DNA of 12,538 nt from JAGPUQ01 sp050250395. Lineage in GTDB: Bacteria; Pseudomonadota; Gammaproteobacteria; Pseudomonadales; Porticoccaceae. Below the pieces are notes generated by a model that saw only the letters and a list, made by a program, of their open reading frames with translations, had not been told where the DNA came from and searched no databases. Where the stretch lies: NCBI GenBank assembly GCA_050250395.1, contig JBFWOQ010000053.1, forward strand, positions 1-12,538, in the 5' to 3' direction. Positions 7,578 through 12,538 of this stretch are shown here, one piece after another; position 1 is the first letter of the stretch, and each line of letters begins with the position of its first letter. Both the position numbers and the translations under genes were made by a program.

Positions 7578-9277
7578 TGCCAAATCAGCACAGTTCGGGC
7601 AAGGGATTGATGGTAGGGCTGTTCGCGGCGGCTGCCACCGTAGTACTGGCCAAACTCAATATCGCTTATCTGTACGAAATCAACTGGGACGAGTTCTTCT
7701 TTCTCTCTCATGTGCACGACTATCTGCGCGGCGACTTGCAGGGCGCTCTGCAGACCTTCCACGTTCACCTATTCGGCTGGCTGGCCGGAATGGGCGACGA
7801 GACCGAGCAAATTGTCGCCGCACGCTGGGCGATGGTTGCACTGCAAATCGGCACCGGCTTTTTGCTGTACCGCATCGGGCGGCGGTTCTTCTCCGCGCCG
7901 GCGGCCCTGTTTGCGGTGCTGTTGTATTTCTCGGTGCGCAATGTGCTGCTGCTGGGCGCGGATTTCCGGGCCGACCCCATCGCCACCTTGCTGTTGGTGC
8001 TGTGCGTCGAGCGGGTGTTGGCTGTTGGCCGGGGCCATGGGGCACCGCTGGTGGCCGGGGTGGCCGCTGGGCTTGCCCTGCTGATCACCATCAAGTCGGC
8101 GCTCTACGCGCCCGTGGTCGGTCTGCTGTACCTGGTCGGCCTGGCGGAAATCCGCGAGCGGGCCTTGCGGATTCGCCAGGGGGTGGTGGCGCTGGCGGCC
8201 ACGGCGGTCACCTTCGGGGCCCTGTATCTGGTTCACAGGTACAGCCTCGGCAGCGCCACGGATGCCGCTGATATGGCGACCCGCGCCTACGGCAAGACGA
8301 TAGGATCGCAGGGGTTTTTTCCCCGCTGGAGCTATTTCGCCGACAGCCTGCGCACCGATGCGCTGTTCTGGGCCTTTGTGGCGGGGGGGCTGGTGCTGGC
8401 GGTGCGGTATGCGCTCTGGCCCGGGCTATTGAGCCGCGCCAACGCACTGCGGCTGCTGGCGCTGTTGCTGCCGGCGCTCACTTTTCTGTTCTACCGCAAC
8501 GCCTTCCCCTACTACTGGGGTTTCGCGCTGGCGGGGCCGGCGTTGCTTGCCGGGCTCGGCTGGGAGTATCTGGAGCAGCGGCTGGGGCGGGTCGGGCGCC
8601 TGGCCAATCGGTGCGCAGCGGCGGCGGCAGTTGCACTGATTCTCTATGCCGGGTTTGCCATCCCTTTCCAGAAGAATCTGCATGTGCAGCGGCAGGTGCT
8701 CGATGTGGTGCATCGGCTCTTTCCAGAGCCGGTGGCCTATATCGATCGCTGCGCCATGGTCTCGACCTTCCCGCAGGCGGGGCTTTTCATGAGCACCTGG
8801 GGGATGGAGGGTTACCACGCGCGGGGTCGGCCGGTGTTCGCCGAGATCCTGCGCCGCGAGCAGCCGGTGTTCATCGTCGCCAATAACACGCAGCTGAACA
8901 TTGCCCTGCCGGATGACCTGCGCCAGCGGTACATCCCTCCGGCCTACGACCTGCTGCCGGAGGATCTTGCCGTGCTGCGCGACAACTATGTGCACCACTG
9001 GGGGCCGCTCTATGTGGCCGGCAAGCGGGTGGAGATCGAATCGGCCGCGGAGCCGGCGGGGTTCGAGGTGTCGATCGCGGGCACCTACACCCTGGAGGCG
9101 ACGGGCGTGGCGCGCATCGATGGCGGCCCGGTCGCGCCCGGCGAGGCGGTGATCCTCACCCAGGGAATGCACCAGCTCGCGGCGGATGCGCCGGGCGGTT
9201 ATGTGCTGCGCTGGGGCGACAACCTGTCGGCGCCGGATCAGCTACCGCCGCGCAAGCCCCTGTTTACGGGGTTTTGA
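7577..9277 (+). CDS. GT-C type integral membrane glycosyltransferase
   Basis: This 566-residue protein has about ten membrane spans between residues 10 and 365, followed by a soluble C-terminal part of about 200 residues. It resembles GT-C enzymes of the PMT/ArnT group, which take sugars from polyprenyl-phosphate carriers on the periplasmic side. The first periplasmic loop carries D38-E39 in the INWDEFFFLSHVH segment, the usual place for the catalytic acidic pair. GADFRADP (127-134) after a later span is like the second conserved acidic loop. The C-terminal part is not a fold I recognise. The start at ATG 7577 is set by AAGGGA at 7564-7569 and the one-base overlap with the preceding stop; longer upstream reading runs inside the GT4 gene. 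The role is probably decoration of a finished glycan or lipid. Substrate unknown. A REP array begins 37 bp after its stop. Confidence 0.8.
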   Translation: MPNQHSSGKGLMVGLFAAAATVVLAKLNIAYLYEINWDEFFFLSHVHDYLRGDLQGALQTFHVHLFGWLAGMGDETEQIVAARWAMVALQIGTGFLLYRIGRRFFSAPAALFAVLLYFSVRNVLLLGADFRADPIATLLLVLCVERVLAVGRGHGAPLVAGVAAGLALLITIKSALYAPVVGLLYLVGLAEIRERALRIRQGVVALAATAVTFGALYLVHRYSLGSATDAADMATRAYGKTIGSQGFFPRWSYFADSLRTDALFWAFVAGGLVLAVRYALWPGLLSRANALRLLALLLPALTFLFYRNAFPYYWGFALAGPALLAGLGWEYLEQRLGRVGRLANRCAAAAAVALILYAGFAIPFQKNLHVQRQVLDVVHRLFPEPVAYIDRCAMVSTFPQAGLFMSTWGMEGYHARGRPVFAEILRREQPVFIVANNTQLNIALPDDLRQRYIPPAYDLLPEDLAVLRDNYVHHWGPLYVAGKRVEIESAAEPAGFEVSIAGTYTLEATGVARIDGGPVAPGEAVILTQGMHQLAADAPGGYVLRWGDNLSAPDQLPPRKPLFTGF

Positions 9278-9313
9278 GGCGGCATGACGCCGAAGACGGC
9301 GGTGGTGCTGGGC

Positions 9314-10039
9314 GTAGGGTGGATAAGCCGCAGGCGCATCCACCAAAAGGTCGCGCGGTCGTTCGCCTCGGGGAAACGCCGGATGCGCTGCGCTTATCCG
9401 GCCTACAAGGACGGCAGTGACGCCAGGCGTAGGGTGGATAAGCCGAAGGCGCATCCACCAATAAGGCCGCGCGGTCGTTCGCCTCGGGGACACGCCGGAT
9501 GCGCTGCGCTTATCCGGCCTACGAAGACGGCGATGACGCCAGGCGTAGGGTGGATAAGCCGCAGGCGCATCCACCAATAAGGTCGCGCGGTCGTTCGCCT
9601 CGGGGACACGCCGGATGCGCTGCGCTTATCCGGCCTACGAAGACGGCGATGACGCCAGGCGTAGGGTGGATAAGCCGAAGGCGCATCCACCAAAAAGGCC
9701 GCGCGGTCGTTCGCCTCGGGGACACGCCGGATGCGCTGCGCTTATCCGGCCTACGAAGACGGCGATGACGCCAGGCGTAGGGTGGATAAGCCGCAGGCGC
9801 ATCCACCAATCAGGTCGCGCGGTCGTTCGCCTCGGGGACACGCCGGATGCGCTGCGCTTATCCGGCCTACGAAGACGGCGATGACGCCAGGCGTAGGGTG
9901 GATAAGCCGAAGGCGCATCCACCAATAAGGCCGCGCGGTCGTTCGCCTCGGGGACACGCCGGATGCGCTGCGCTTATCCGGCCTACGAAGACGGCGGTGA
10001 CGCCAGGCGTAGGGTGGATAAGCCGCAGGCGCATCCACC
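9314..10039. repeat. Tandem 116-bp REP/BIME array
   Basis: Six tandem units plus a final half unit fill the space between the convergent GT-C and transposase genes. Each unit has a 31-bp REP 'A' on the plus strand (GTAGGGTGGATAAGCC and its partner arm GCGCATCCACC), a conserved spacer of 32-33 bp, a 30-bp REP 'B' in inverse orientation (CGCCGGATGCGC ... TTATCCGGCCTAC), and a 22-bp spacer. A copies start at 9314, 9429, 9545, 9661, 9777, 9893 and 10009; B copies occupy 9377-9406, 9493-9522, 9609-9638, 9725-9754, 9841-9870 and 9957-9986. Read 5' to 3' on its own strand, each REP begins GTAG and folds into a hairpin (GGTGGAT with ATCCACC, or GCCGGAT with ATCCGGC), the classical REP layout. Odd-numbered units carry GCAGG and GGTCGCG; even-numbered units carry GAAGG and GGCCGCG. 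The short open frames within are by-products. Confidence 0.93.
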
Positions 10040-10058
10040 GATCATCGAGATCCAGCCC

Positions 10059-10571
10059 TCATTCCAGGCTCATGCCGGCGATGGCATCGGGTTCGCTGGC
10101 GCCCCAATCGGGCTCGTACCAGCCACGGGCGACGCAACGACGGAACGACGACCAGGGCCAGGCCCAAGGGCTCGCCGCCAAACCGTGCTTCACCGGGTTG
10201 TAGTGGATGTAATCCAGATGCCGGCGCCAATCGTCTTCGTCGCGCAGCAGATGTTCCCAGAAGCGCGGTTGCCAGAGGGTGGCCGGTGTTTGGCGGGGAT
10301 GCAGGAGTTGCCGGGAGACGGATTTCTTGATTGCCCGCCAGCGGCCGGAAAAATCGGCATCTCCCGGCGGCAATTGCCAGATGCAGTGCAGATGGTCGGG
10401 CAGCACCACCATGGCGTGGATGCGGAACGGCCGGGCGTGCATTGTCCGCCGCAGCGCGGCGCGCAATGCCCCGACCTCGGCGGCCCCCCGGAAAATCGGT
10501 GCCCTGTTGCTGGTGACCAGGGTGAAGAAGTAGCAGCCGCCCGGCACCCGGAGGCGGCGGTATCGGCTCAT
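10059..10571 (-). CDS. REP-associated tyrosine transposase (RAYT)
   Basis: This 170-residue protein is a single-domain Y1 transposase of the IS200-like HUH superfamily, RAYT branch. Such enzymes bind and cleave single-stranded REP hairpins headed by GTAG and are thought to spread REPs. The N-terminus MSRYRRLRVPGGCYFFTLVT (1-20) is typical. The metal-binding H-x-H is H60-L61-H62 in VLPDHLHCIW (56-65). RFWEHLLRDEDD (103-114) precedes YIHYNPVKHG (121-130), whose Y121 is the expected nucleophile; Y124 is the alternative. The motifs are intact and the length is standard, so the enzyme may be active. The start at ATG 10571 is supported by GGAGGG (plus-strand 10576-10581) 4 bp before it; the frame continues further upstream but without family sequence. 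REPs flank it at 10009-10039 (20 bp from its stop) and 10655-10684, both in the same orientation. Confidence 0.92.
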   Translation of the reverse strand: MSRYRRLRVPGGCYFFTLVTSNRAPIFRGAAEVGALRAALRRTMHARPFRIHAMVVLPDHLHCIWQLPPGDADFSGRWRAIKKSVSRQLLHPRQTPATLWQPRFWEHLLRDEDDWRRHLDYIHYNPVKHGLAASPWAWPWSSFRRCVARGWYEPDWGASEPDAIAGMSLE

Positions 10572-10575
10572 GTAT

Positions 10576-10581
10576 CCCTCC
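10576..10581 (-). promoter_or_regulatory. Ribosome binding site of the RAYT gene
   Basis: The minus strand reads GGAGGG, then ATAC, then the ATG at 10571. This strong site decides between this start and the longer upstream reading of the same frame, which would give an N-terminus unlike the family. Confidence 0.75.
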
Positions 10582-10592
10582 GTGGATAGCGT

Positions 10593-10605
10593 CCTTCGAG
10601 GAAGG
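10593..10605. promoter_or_regulatory. Small palindrome upstream of the RAYT gene
   Basis: CCTTC-GAG-GAAGG is a perfect 5-3-5 inverted repeat 22 bp upstream of the RAYT start codon, between that start and the nearest REP. It could be an operator or a hairpin in the leader of the transposase mRNA. No partner protein is known, and a palindrome this short could be chance. Confidence 0.3.
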
Positions 10606-10654
10606 GTACCAGAACGTACGGCATCGCACCCACGGTGCCGCGAGCGCCGTTGCC

Positions 10655-10862
10655 GTAGGGTGGATAAGCCGAGGCGCATCCACCAAAAGGTTGCGGGGTG
10701 GTTCGCTTTGGGGACACGCCGGATGCGCTGCGCTTATCCGGCCTACAACCCACAACGGCGCGCCACCTTGTAGGGTGGATAAGCCGCAGGCGCATCCACC
10801 AAAAGGCTGCACAGTGGTTCGCCTCGGGGAAACGCCGGATGCGCTGCGCTTATCCGGCCTAC
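10655..10862. repeat. REP pairs on the 5' side of the RAYT gene
   Basis: Two A/B pairs of the same REP family as the 116-bp array: A at 10655-10684 (one base short in its loop), inverse B at 10717-10746, A at 10770-10800 and inverse B at 10833-10862. The spacer within each pair is related to that of the array (TTCGC followed by a GGGGA-type run), but the spacer between pairs is different, so this cluster is an older or separate amplification. The A copy nearest the transposase has the same orientation as the A copy beyond its 3' end. Confidence 0.9.
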
Positions 10863-10914
10863 AACTGAGCTGAAATTCAGGCGTAGGTTGCGCGGTGGTT
10901 CGCTTTGGGGAAAC
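10863..10914. repeat. Collapsed REP unit left of the toxin-antitoxin genes
   Basis: AACTGAGCTGAAATTCAGGC (10863-10882) closely matches the stretch that follows the B copy at 11610-11639, where an intact A REP comes next. Here only GTAGG (10883-10887) of that REP remains, joined directly to the intra-pair spacer (TTGCGCGGTGGTTCGC ... GGGGAAA). The following B REP is also missing, apart from a possible CTTATC remnant at 10914-10919. The A deletion has AGG at both ends, which fits slippage or excision between short direct repeats. Confidence 0.7.
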
Positions 10915-10931
10915 TTATCAATCTTTGATAA
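10915..10931. promoter_or_regulatory. Palindromic operator candidate of the toxin-antitoxin operon
   Basis: TTATCAA-TCT-TTGATAA is a perfect 7-3-7 inverted repeat 35 bp upstream of the antitoxin start. ParD-type ribbon-helix-helix antitoxins, alone or with their toxin, normally repress their own promoter by binding such palindromes. The TTGATAA arm may overlap the -10 or -35 box. It is the most AT-rich short patch in the surrounding region, which fits a promoter. Confidence 0.6.
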
Positions 10932-10953
10932 CATCCCGCCATGGATGCAACTT

Positions 10954-10958
10954 GAGGA
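10954..10958 (+). promoter_or_regulatory. Ribosome binding site of the antitoxin gene
   Basis: GAGGA ends 8 bp before the ATG at 10967 and supports that start over the in-frame but unsupported upstream positions. Confidence 0.65.
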
Positions 10959-10966
10959 ACCACCCA

Positions 10967-11227
10967 ATGCCGTCCAGTTACGCCATCGGTGAACACTTCG
11001 AGCGGTTCATCAAAAATCAGGTCGCTGAAGGTCGTTACACCAGTGCCTCGGAAGTCGTTCGCGATGCCTTGCGACTGCTGGAAGATGTCGAACAGCGGCG
11101 TATCGTGGCCCTTGAAACCTTGCGCGAAGAAATTCGCACGGGCCTTGCCAGCGGTGAGGGCAAATCCGCCGACGAGGTCCTGGCGCGACTCGAAGGCAAA
11201 TACACCGGGCTGGCGAAGCGGGGGTGA
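10967..11227 (+). CDS. ParD-type antitoxin (type II TA)
   Basis: This 86-residue protein is a ribbon-helix-helix antitoxin of the ParD family. The DNA-binding part is at the N-terminus: a short strand (SSYAIGEH, 3-10), then helix FERFIKNQVAEG (11-22), then RYTSASEVVRDALRLLED (23-40), the conserved 'G-r-y-x-s-x-S-E-v-v-R-d-a-L-r-l-l-e' signature. The rest (45-86) is charged and would wrap the toxin. The ATG at 10967 follows GAGGA at the right spacing; the open frame further upstream runs into REP sequence. It neutralises the ParE-like toxin encoded next and probably represses the operon through the palindrome at 10915-10931. Its stop overlaps the toxin start by 4 bp. The operon lies between truncated REPs. 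Confidence 0.9.
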   Translation: MPSSYAIGEHFERFIKNQVAEGRYTSASEVVRDALRLLEDVEQRRIVALETLREEIRTGLASGEGKSADEVLARLEGKYTGLAKRG

Positions 11228-11523
11228 AACAGGTCCGGTTCACGGTCCAGGCGGAACTCGATCTGGAAGAAATCGGCGATTACATTGCCGCCGACAACCC
11301 TTCCCTTGCACTGGCATTTGTCCAGTCGATCCGTGAACACTGCGAACGGATTGCCAATGCGCCATTGGGCTATCCGACGCATCCGGAGCTCGGAGAGAAT
11401 CTTCGCTCCTGCCCGCACGGGCGCTACCGCATCTTCTTCCGGTCGCGGGCGGCCGACGTGTTGATCGTACGGATACTCCATGGCGCGAGAGATTTCGACA
11501 CCCTTTTCCCAAACTTCCCCTAG
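11224..11523 (+). CDS. RelE/ParE-family toxin (type II TA)
   Basis: This 99-residue protein belongs to the RelE/ParE toxin superfamily. The helix region AELDLEEIGDYIAADNP (10-26) and the block RSCPHGRYRIFFRS (61-74) then VLIVRILHGARDFDTLF (79-95) match ParE-like members, ending in the 'R-x-L-H-g-x-R-D' signature. ParE members poison DNA gyrase, while RelE members cleave mRNA on the ribosome. The adjoining ParD-type antitoxin and the HGARD ending favour ParE, but sequence alone does not prove the target. The start is GTG at 11224, overlapping the antitoxin stop as GTGA, so translation is coupled and the toxin should be made at a lower level. All expected blocks are present; nothing suggests inactivation. 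A truncated REP begins 36 bp after the stop. Confidence 0.88.
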   Translation: MKQVRFTVQAELDLEEIGDYIAADNPSLALAFVQSIREHCERIANAPLGYPTHPELGENLRSCPHGRYRIFFRSRAADVLIVRILHGARDFDTLFPNFP

Positions 11524-11558
11524 GCCAGCGCATCCCTTATTTGCCCTATTCACCCACT

Positions 11559-11690
11559 AGCGGCAGGCGCATCCACCAAAAGGTTGCGGGGTGGTTCGCC
11601 TCGGGGACACGCCGGATGCGCTGCGCTTATCCGGCCTACAACTGCGCTGAAATTGAGGCGTAGGGTGGATAAGCCGCAGGCGCATCCACC
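11559..11690. repeat. REP cluster right of the toxin-antitoxin genes
   Basis: This cluster begins with a 5'-truncated A REP (11559-11577): the GTAGGGTGGATA head is gone and AGC plus the GCGCATCCACC arm remain. After the usual intra-pair spacer comes an intact inverse B (11610-11639), then a 20-bp stretch matching 10863-10882, then an intact A (11660-11690). The order is the same as on the left side of the toxin-antitoxin operon. Confidence 0.85.
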
Positions 11691-11784
11691 GGCATGACCG
11701 GAAGCGAATGAAGCGCACGGCATCGCGCCCATGGTGACGTGGGCGTCGTTGCCGTAGGGTGGATAAGCCGCAGGCGCATCCACC
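11691..11784. mobile_element. Possible RAYT-less relic of the REP transposon
   Basis: Between the A REP ending at 11690 and a second A REP (11754-11784) lie 63 bp. The last 39 of these (11715-11753) align without gaps to 10616-10654, the segment between the RAYT gene and its 5' REP, with 32 of 39 bases identical by eye. The intact locus has the order A REP, RAYT, this segment, A REP; here the transposase is absent. It reads as an internally deleted, non-autonomous copy. An alternative is independent duplication of REP-plus-flank. Confidence 0.5.
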
Positions 11785-11816
11785 AAAAGGTTGCGGGGTG
11801 GTTCGCTCTGGGAAAA

Positions 11817-11842
11817 CGCCGGATGCGCTATCGCTTATCCGG
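11817..11842. repeat. Degenerate B REP
   Basis: CGCCGGATGCGCTATCGC followed by TTATCCGG is a B-type REP with one or two extra bases in the loop. The terminal CTAC (GTAG on the minus strand) is missing. It pairs with the A copy at 11754-11784 across the usual spacer. Loss of GTAG would be expected to abolish recognition by a RAYT. It lies 30 bp beyond the end of the DCC-family gene. Confidence 0.8.
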
Positions 11843-11871
11843 CTCGCGCTGACCTGCGCGACGGGCGTCGG

Positions 11872-12252
11872 TCAATGCAGCGGCTTCCTGCCCAGCAAGC
11901 GGAGCGTCAGGTTCCGGCCAGCGCGAAGTACCGGATACAGGATTCCGGCGAGGCGCCGGTTGCGAAACATCGCTGCCAGCACACGGTTCCACAGGCCGGA
12001 TTTCGACGACAGCGTACTCAACAGCCACATTGCGTCGGCGCCATGGTACGTTTTCCCTTCGAGCCGGACGACCATACCGGCGTCAAGGTCGTAGCCCGAA
12101 GACCGCAGTTCCGCCACTACATCTTGACGCGCGCGCGCATCCACGAGTTCGATATCGAATGAGTCGCGAAGCCGGGCAAGGCGCACATAGCGGCTGCAGA
12201 AGGGGCAATCGCCGTCGTAAATTACTACCAGCCGGTGCTTATTCCCGTTCAT
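11872..12252 (-). CDS. DCC-family (DUF393) thiol-disulfide oxidoreductase-like protein
   Basis: This 126-residue protein has the DCC-family signature near its N-terminus: VVIYDGDCPFCSRYVRLA (9-26), with a C16-P-F-C19 pair in a thioredoxin-like setting. The middle has FDIELVDAR (32-40), a usual second strand, and the later G-A-D-A (71-74) plus aromatic and basic helices (about 87-115) also fit. The family is annotated as predicted thiol-disulfide oxidoreductases, but its partners are largely unknown. The length is standard and there is no signal peptide, so it is likely cytoplasmic or membrane-associated. Its ATG overlaps the stop of the upstream membrane-protein gene by 4 bp, so the two are co-translated; such pairing is common for this family. 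No relation to the glycan or REP genes is evident. Confidence 0.88.
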   Translation of the reverse strand: MNGNKHRLVVIYDGDCPFCSRYVRLARLRDSFDIELVDARARQDVVAELRSSGYDLDAGMVVRLEGKTYHGADAMWLLSTLSSKSGLWNRVLAAMFRNRRLAGILYPVLRAGRNLTLRLLGRKPLH

Positions 12253-12538
12253 GGCTGCGGAGCCAATTCCCGCAGTGTTCGGGGTCTACTCCATACCCTG
12301 CCCAGGAAGGGCAGATCTTCCAGGAATTCGGAAAATCGCCGAAACGCGGGTCTCTGCGGAGAAAGCACCAAGAGAATTAGCAGTAACAGGATATGTTCAT
12401 TGAAAATGATTTCCATCAGTAGCCAGGTCCCGAGGTGGAAGCCAATTTGCAGATAGCCCCAGACGAGATGCAAGCGAGGCCGAAATGCAACGATTACGGA
12501 GACGACCTGAATGTAGATCAGGGCGAGAAAGATTGGCC
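12249..12538 (-). CDS. Membrane protein, C-terminal part (possibly HTTM-type)
   Basis: The open frame runs in from the right edge, so only the last 95 or so residues are present and the start lies outside the window. It contains one hydrophobic segment at the edge (IFLALIYIQVVSVIVAF), then a second long one (about 25 residues around LGTWLLMEIIF and LLLLILLVL), then a basic, proline-rich tail ending in RTLRELAPQP. Its stop overlaps the DCC gene by 4 bp. Membrane proteins of the HTTM type (related to vitamin K-dependent carboxylase) are frequent partners of DCC proteins, and the tail fits this loosely. Without the N-terminal part, the family call is an inference from context. Confidence 0.6.
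   Translation of the reverse strand, partial: PIFLALIYIQVVSVIVAFRPRLHLVWGYLQIGFHLGTWLLMEIIFNEHILLLLILLVLSPQRPAFRRFSEFLEDLPFLGRVWSRPRTLRELAPQP

Noticed and set aside
6423..7583. 386-codon minus-strand open frame
   Set aside because: It is antisense to the GT4 gene, rich in histidine, arginine and glutamine, with no domain; the plus-strand product has the complete GT4 motif set.
9278..9313. Terminator after the GT-C gene
   Set aside because: There is no hairpin followed by a T-run; the adjacent REP hairpins could affect the transcript end but do not form a classical terminator.
9314..10039. CRISPR-like array
   Set aside because: The stretches between palindromes are conserved, not unique, the period is 116 bp, and no cas genes are present. 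The GTAG heads identify REPs.
9284..10203. Many overlapping open frames on both strands encoding near-identical peptides rich in HPP and RRVD
   Set aside because: They are translations of the 116-bp REP array. The period is not a multiple of three, so the same DNA appears open in several frames. They have no consistent start or ribosome binding site.
10572..10679. 36-codon N-terminal extension of the RAYT
   Set aside because: It would start within REP sequence and has no family similarity. ATG 10571 has a strong ribosome binding site.
11035..11553. 172-codon minus-strand open frame across the toxin-antitoxin operon
   Set aside because: It is antisense to two clearly recognisable genes and shows no motif of its own.

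Overview
The window looks like a chromosomal segment of a GC-rich gammaproteobacterium. The basis is high GC in most genes, E. coli-like REP palindromes with a 5' GTAG, and a REP-associated transposase. A Chromatiales-type relative is a guess; nothing here fixes the genus.

Layout. Positions 1-645 hold no gene I recognise. Positions 646-9277 are a cell-surface glycan locus. It starts with a Wzx-like lipid-linked oligosaccharide flippase (646-1929, +). A convergent minus-strand operon follows, read 4870 to 1947: a SAM methyltransferase, an FkbM-type methyltransferase and a GT4 glycosyltransferase. This operon is visibly less GC-rich than its surroundings. Past a 291-bp divergent intergenic region come three plus-strand genes: a GT2 glycosyltransferase (5162-6082), a GT4 glycosyltransferase (about 6327-7577) and a GT-C type multi-membrane-span glycosyltransferase (7577-9277). 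Together they could build and methylate a sugar chain on a lipid carrier, move it across the inner membrane and modify it on the periplasmic side. No polymerase, ligase or sugar-nucleotide synthesis gene lies in the window.

Positions 9314-11842 are the most interesting part: a REP/BIME-rich region built around a REP-associated tyrosine transposase (RAYT, 10059-10571, -). On its 3' side is a tandem array of 116-bp units (9314-10039). Each unit holds two inverted GTAG-headed imperfect palindromes, and alternate units carry matched variants, so the array is really a 232-bp higher-order repeat. On its 5' side are further REP pairs (10655-10862). A ParD/ParE-type toxin-antitoxin operon (10967-11523) lies between REPs that are truncated on both of its sides. 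Beyond it, 11660-11784 resembles the RAYT locus with the transposase gene missing: two directly repeated REPs around a copy of the RAYT 5' flank.

Positions 11872-12538 carry a minus-strand two-gene operon: a DCC-family (DUF393) thiol-disulfide oxidoreductase-like protein and, upstream of it, the C-terminal part of a membrane protein cut by the window edge.
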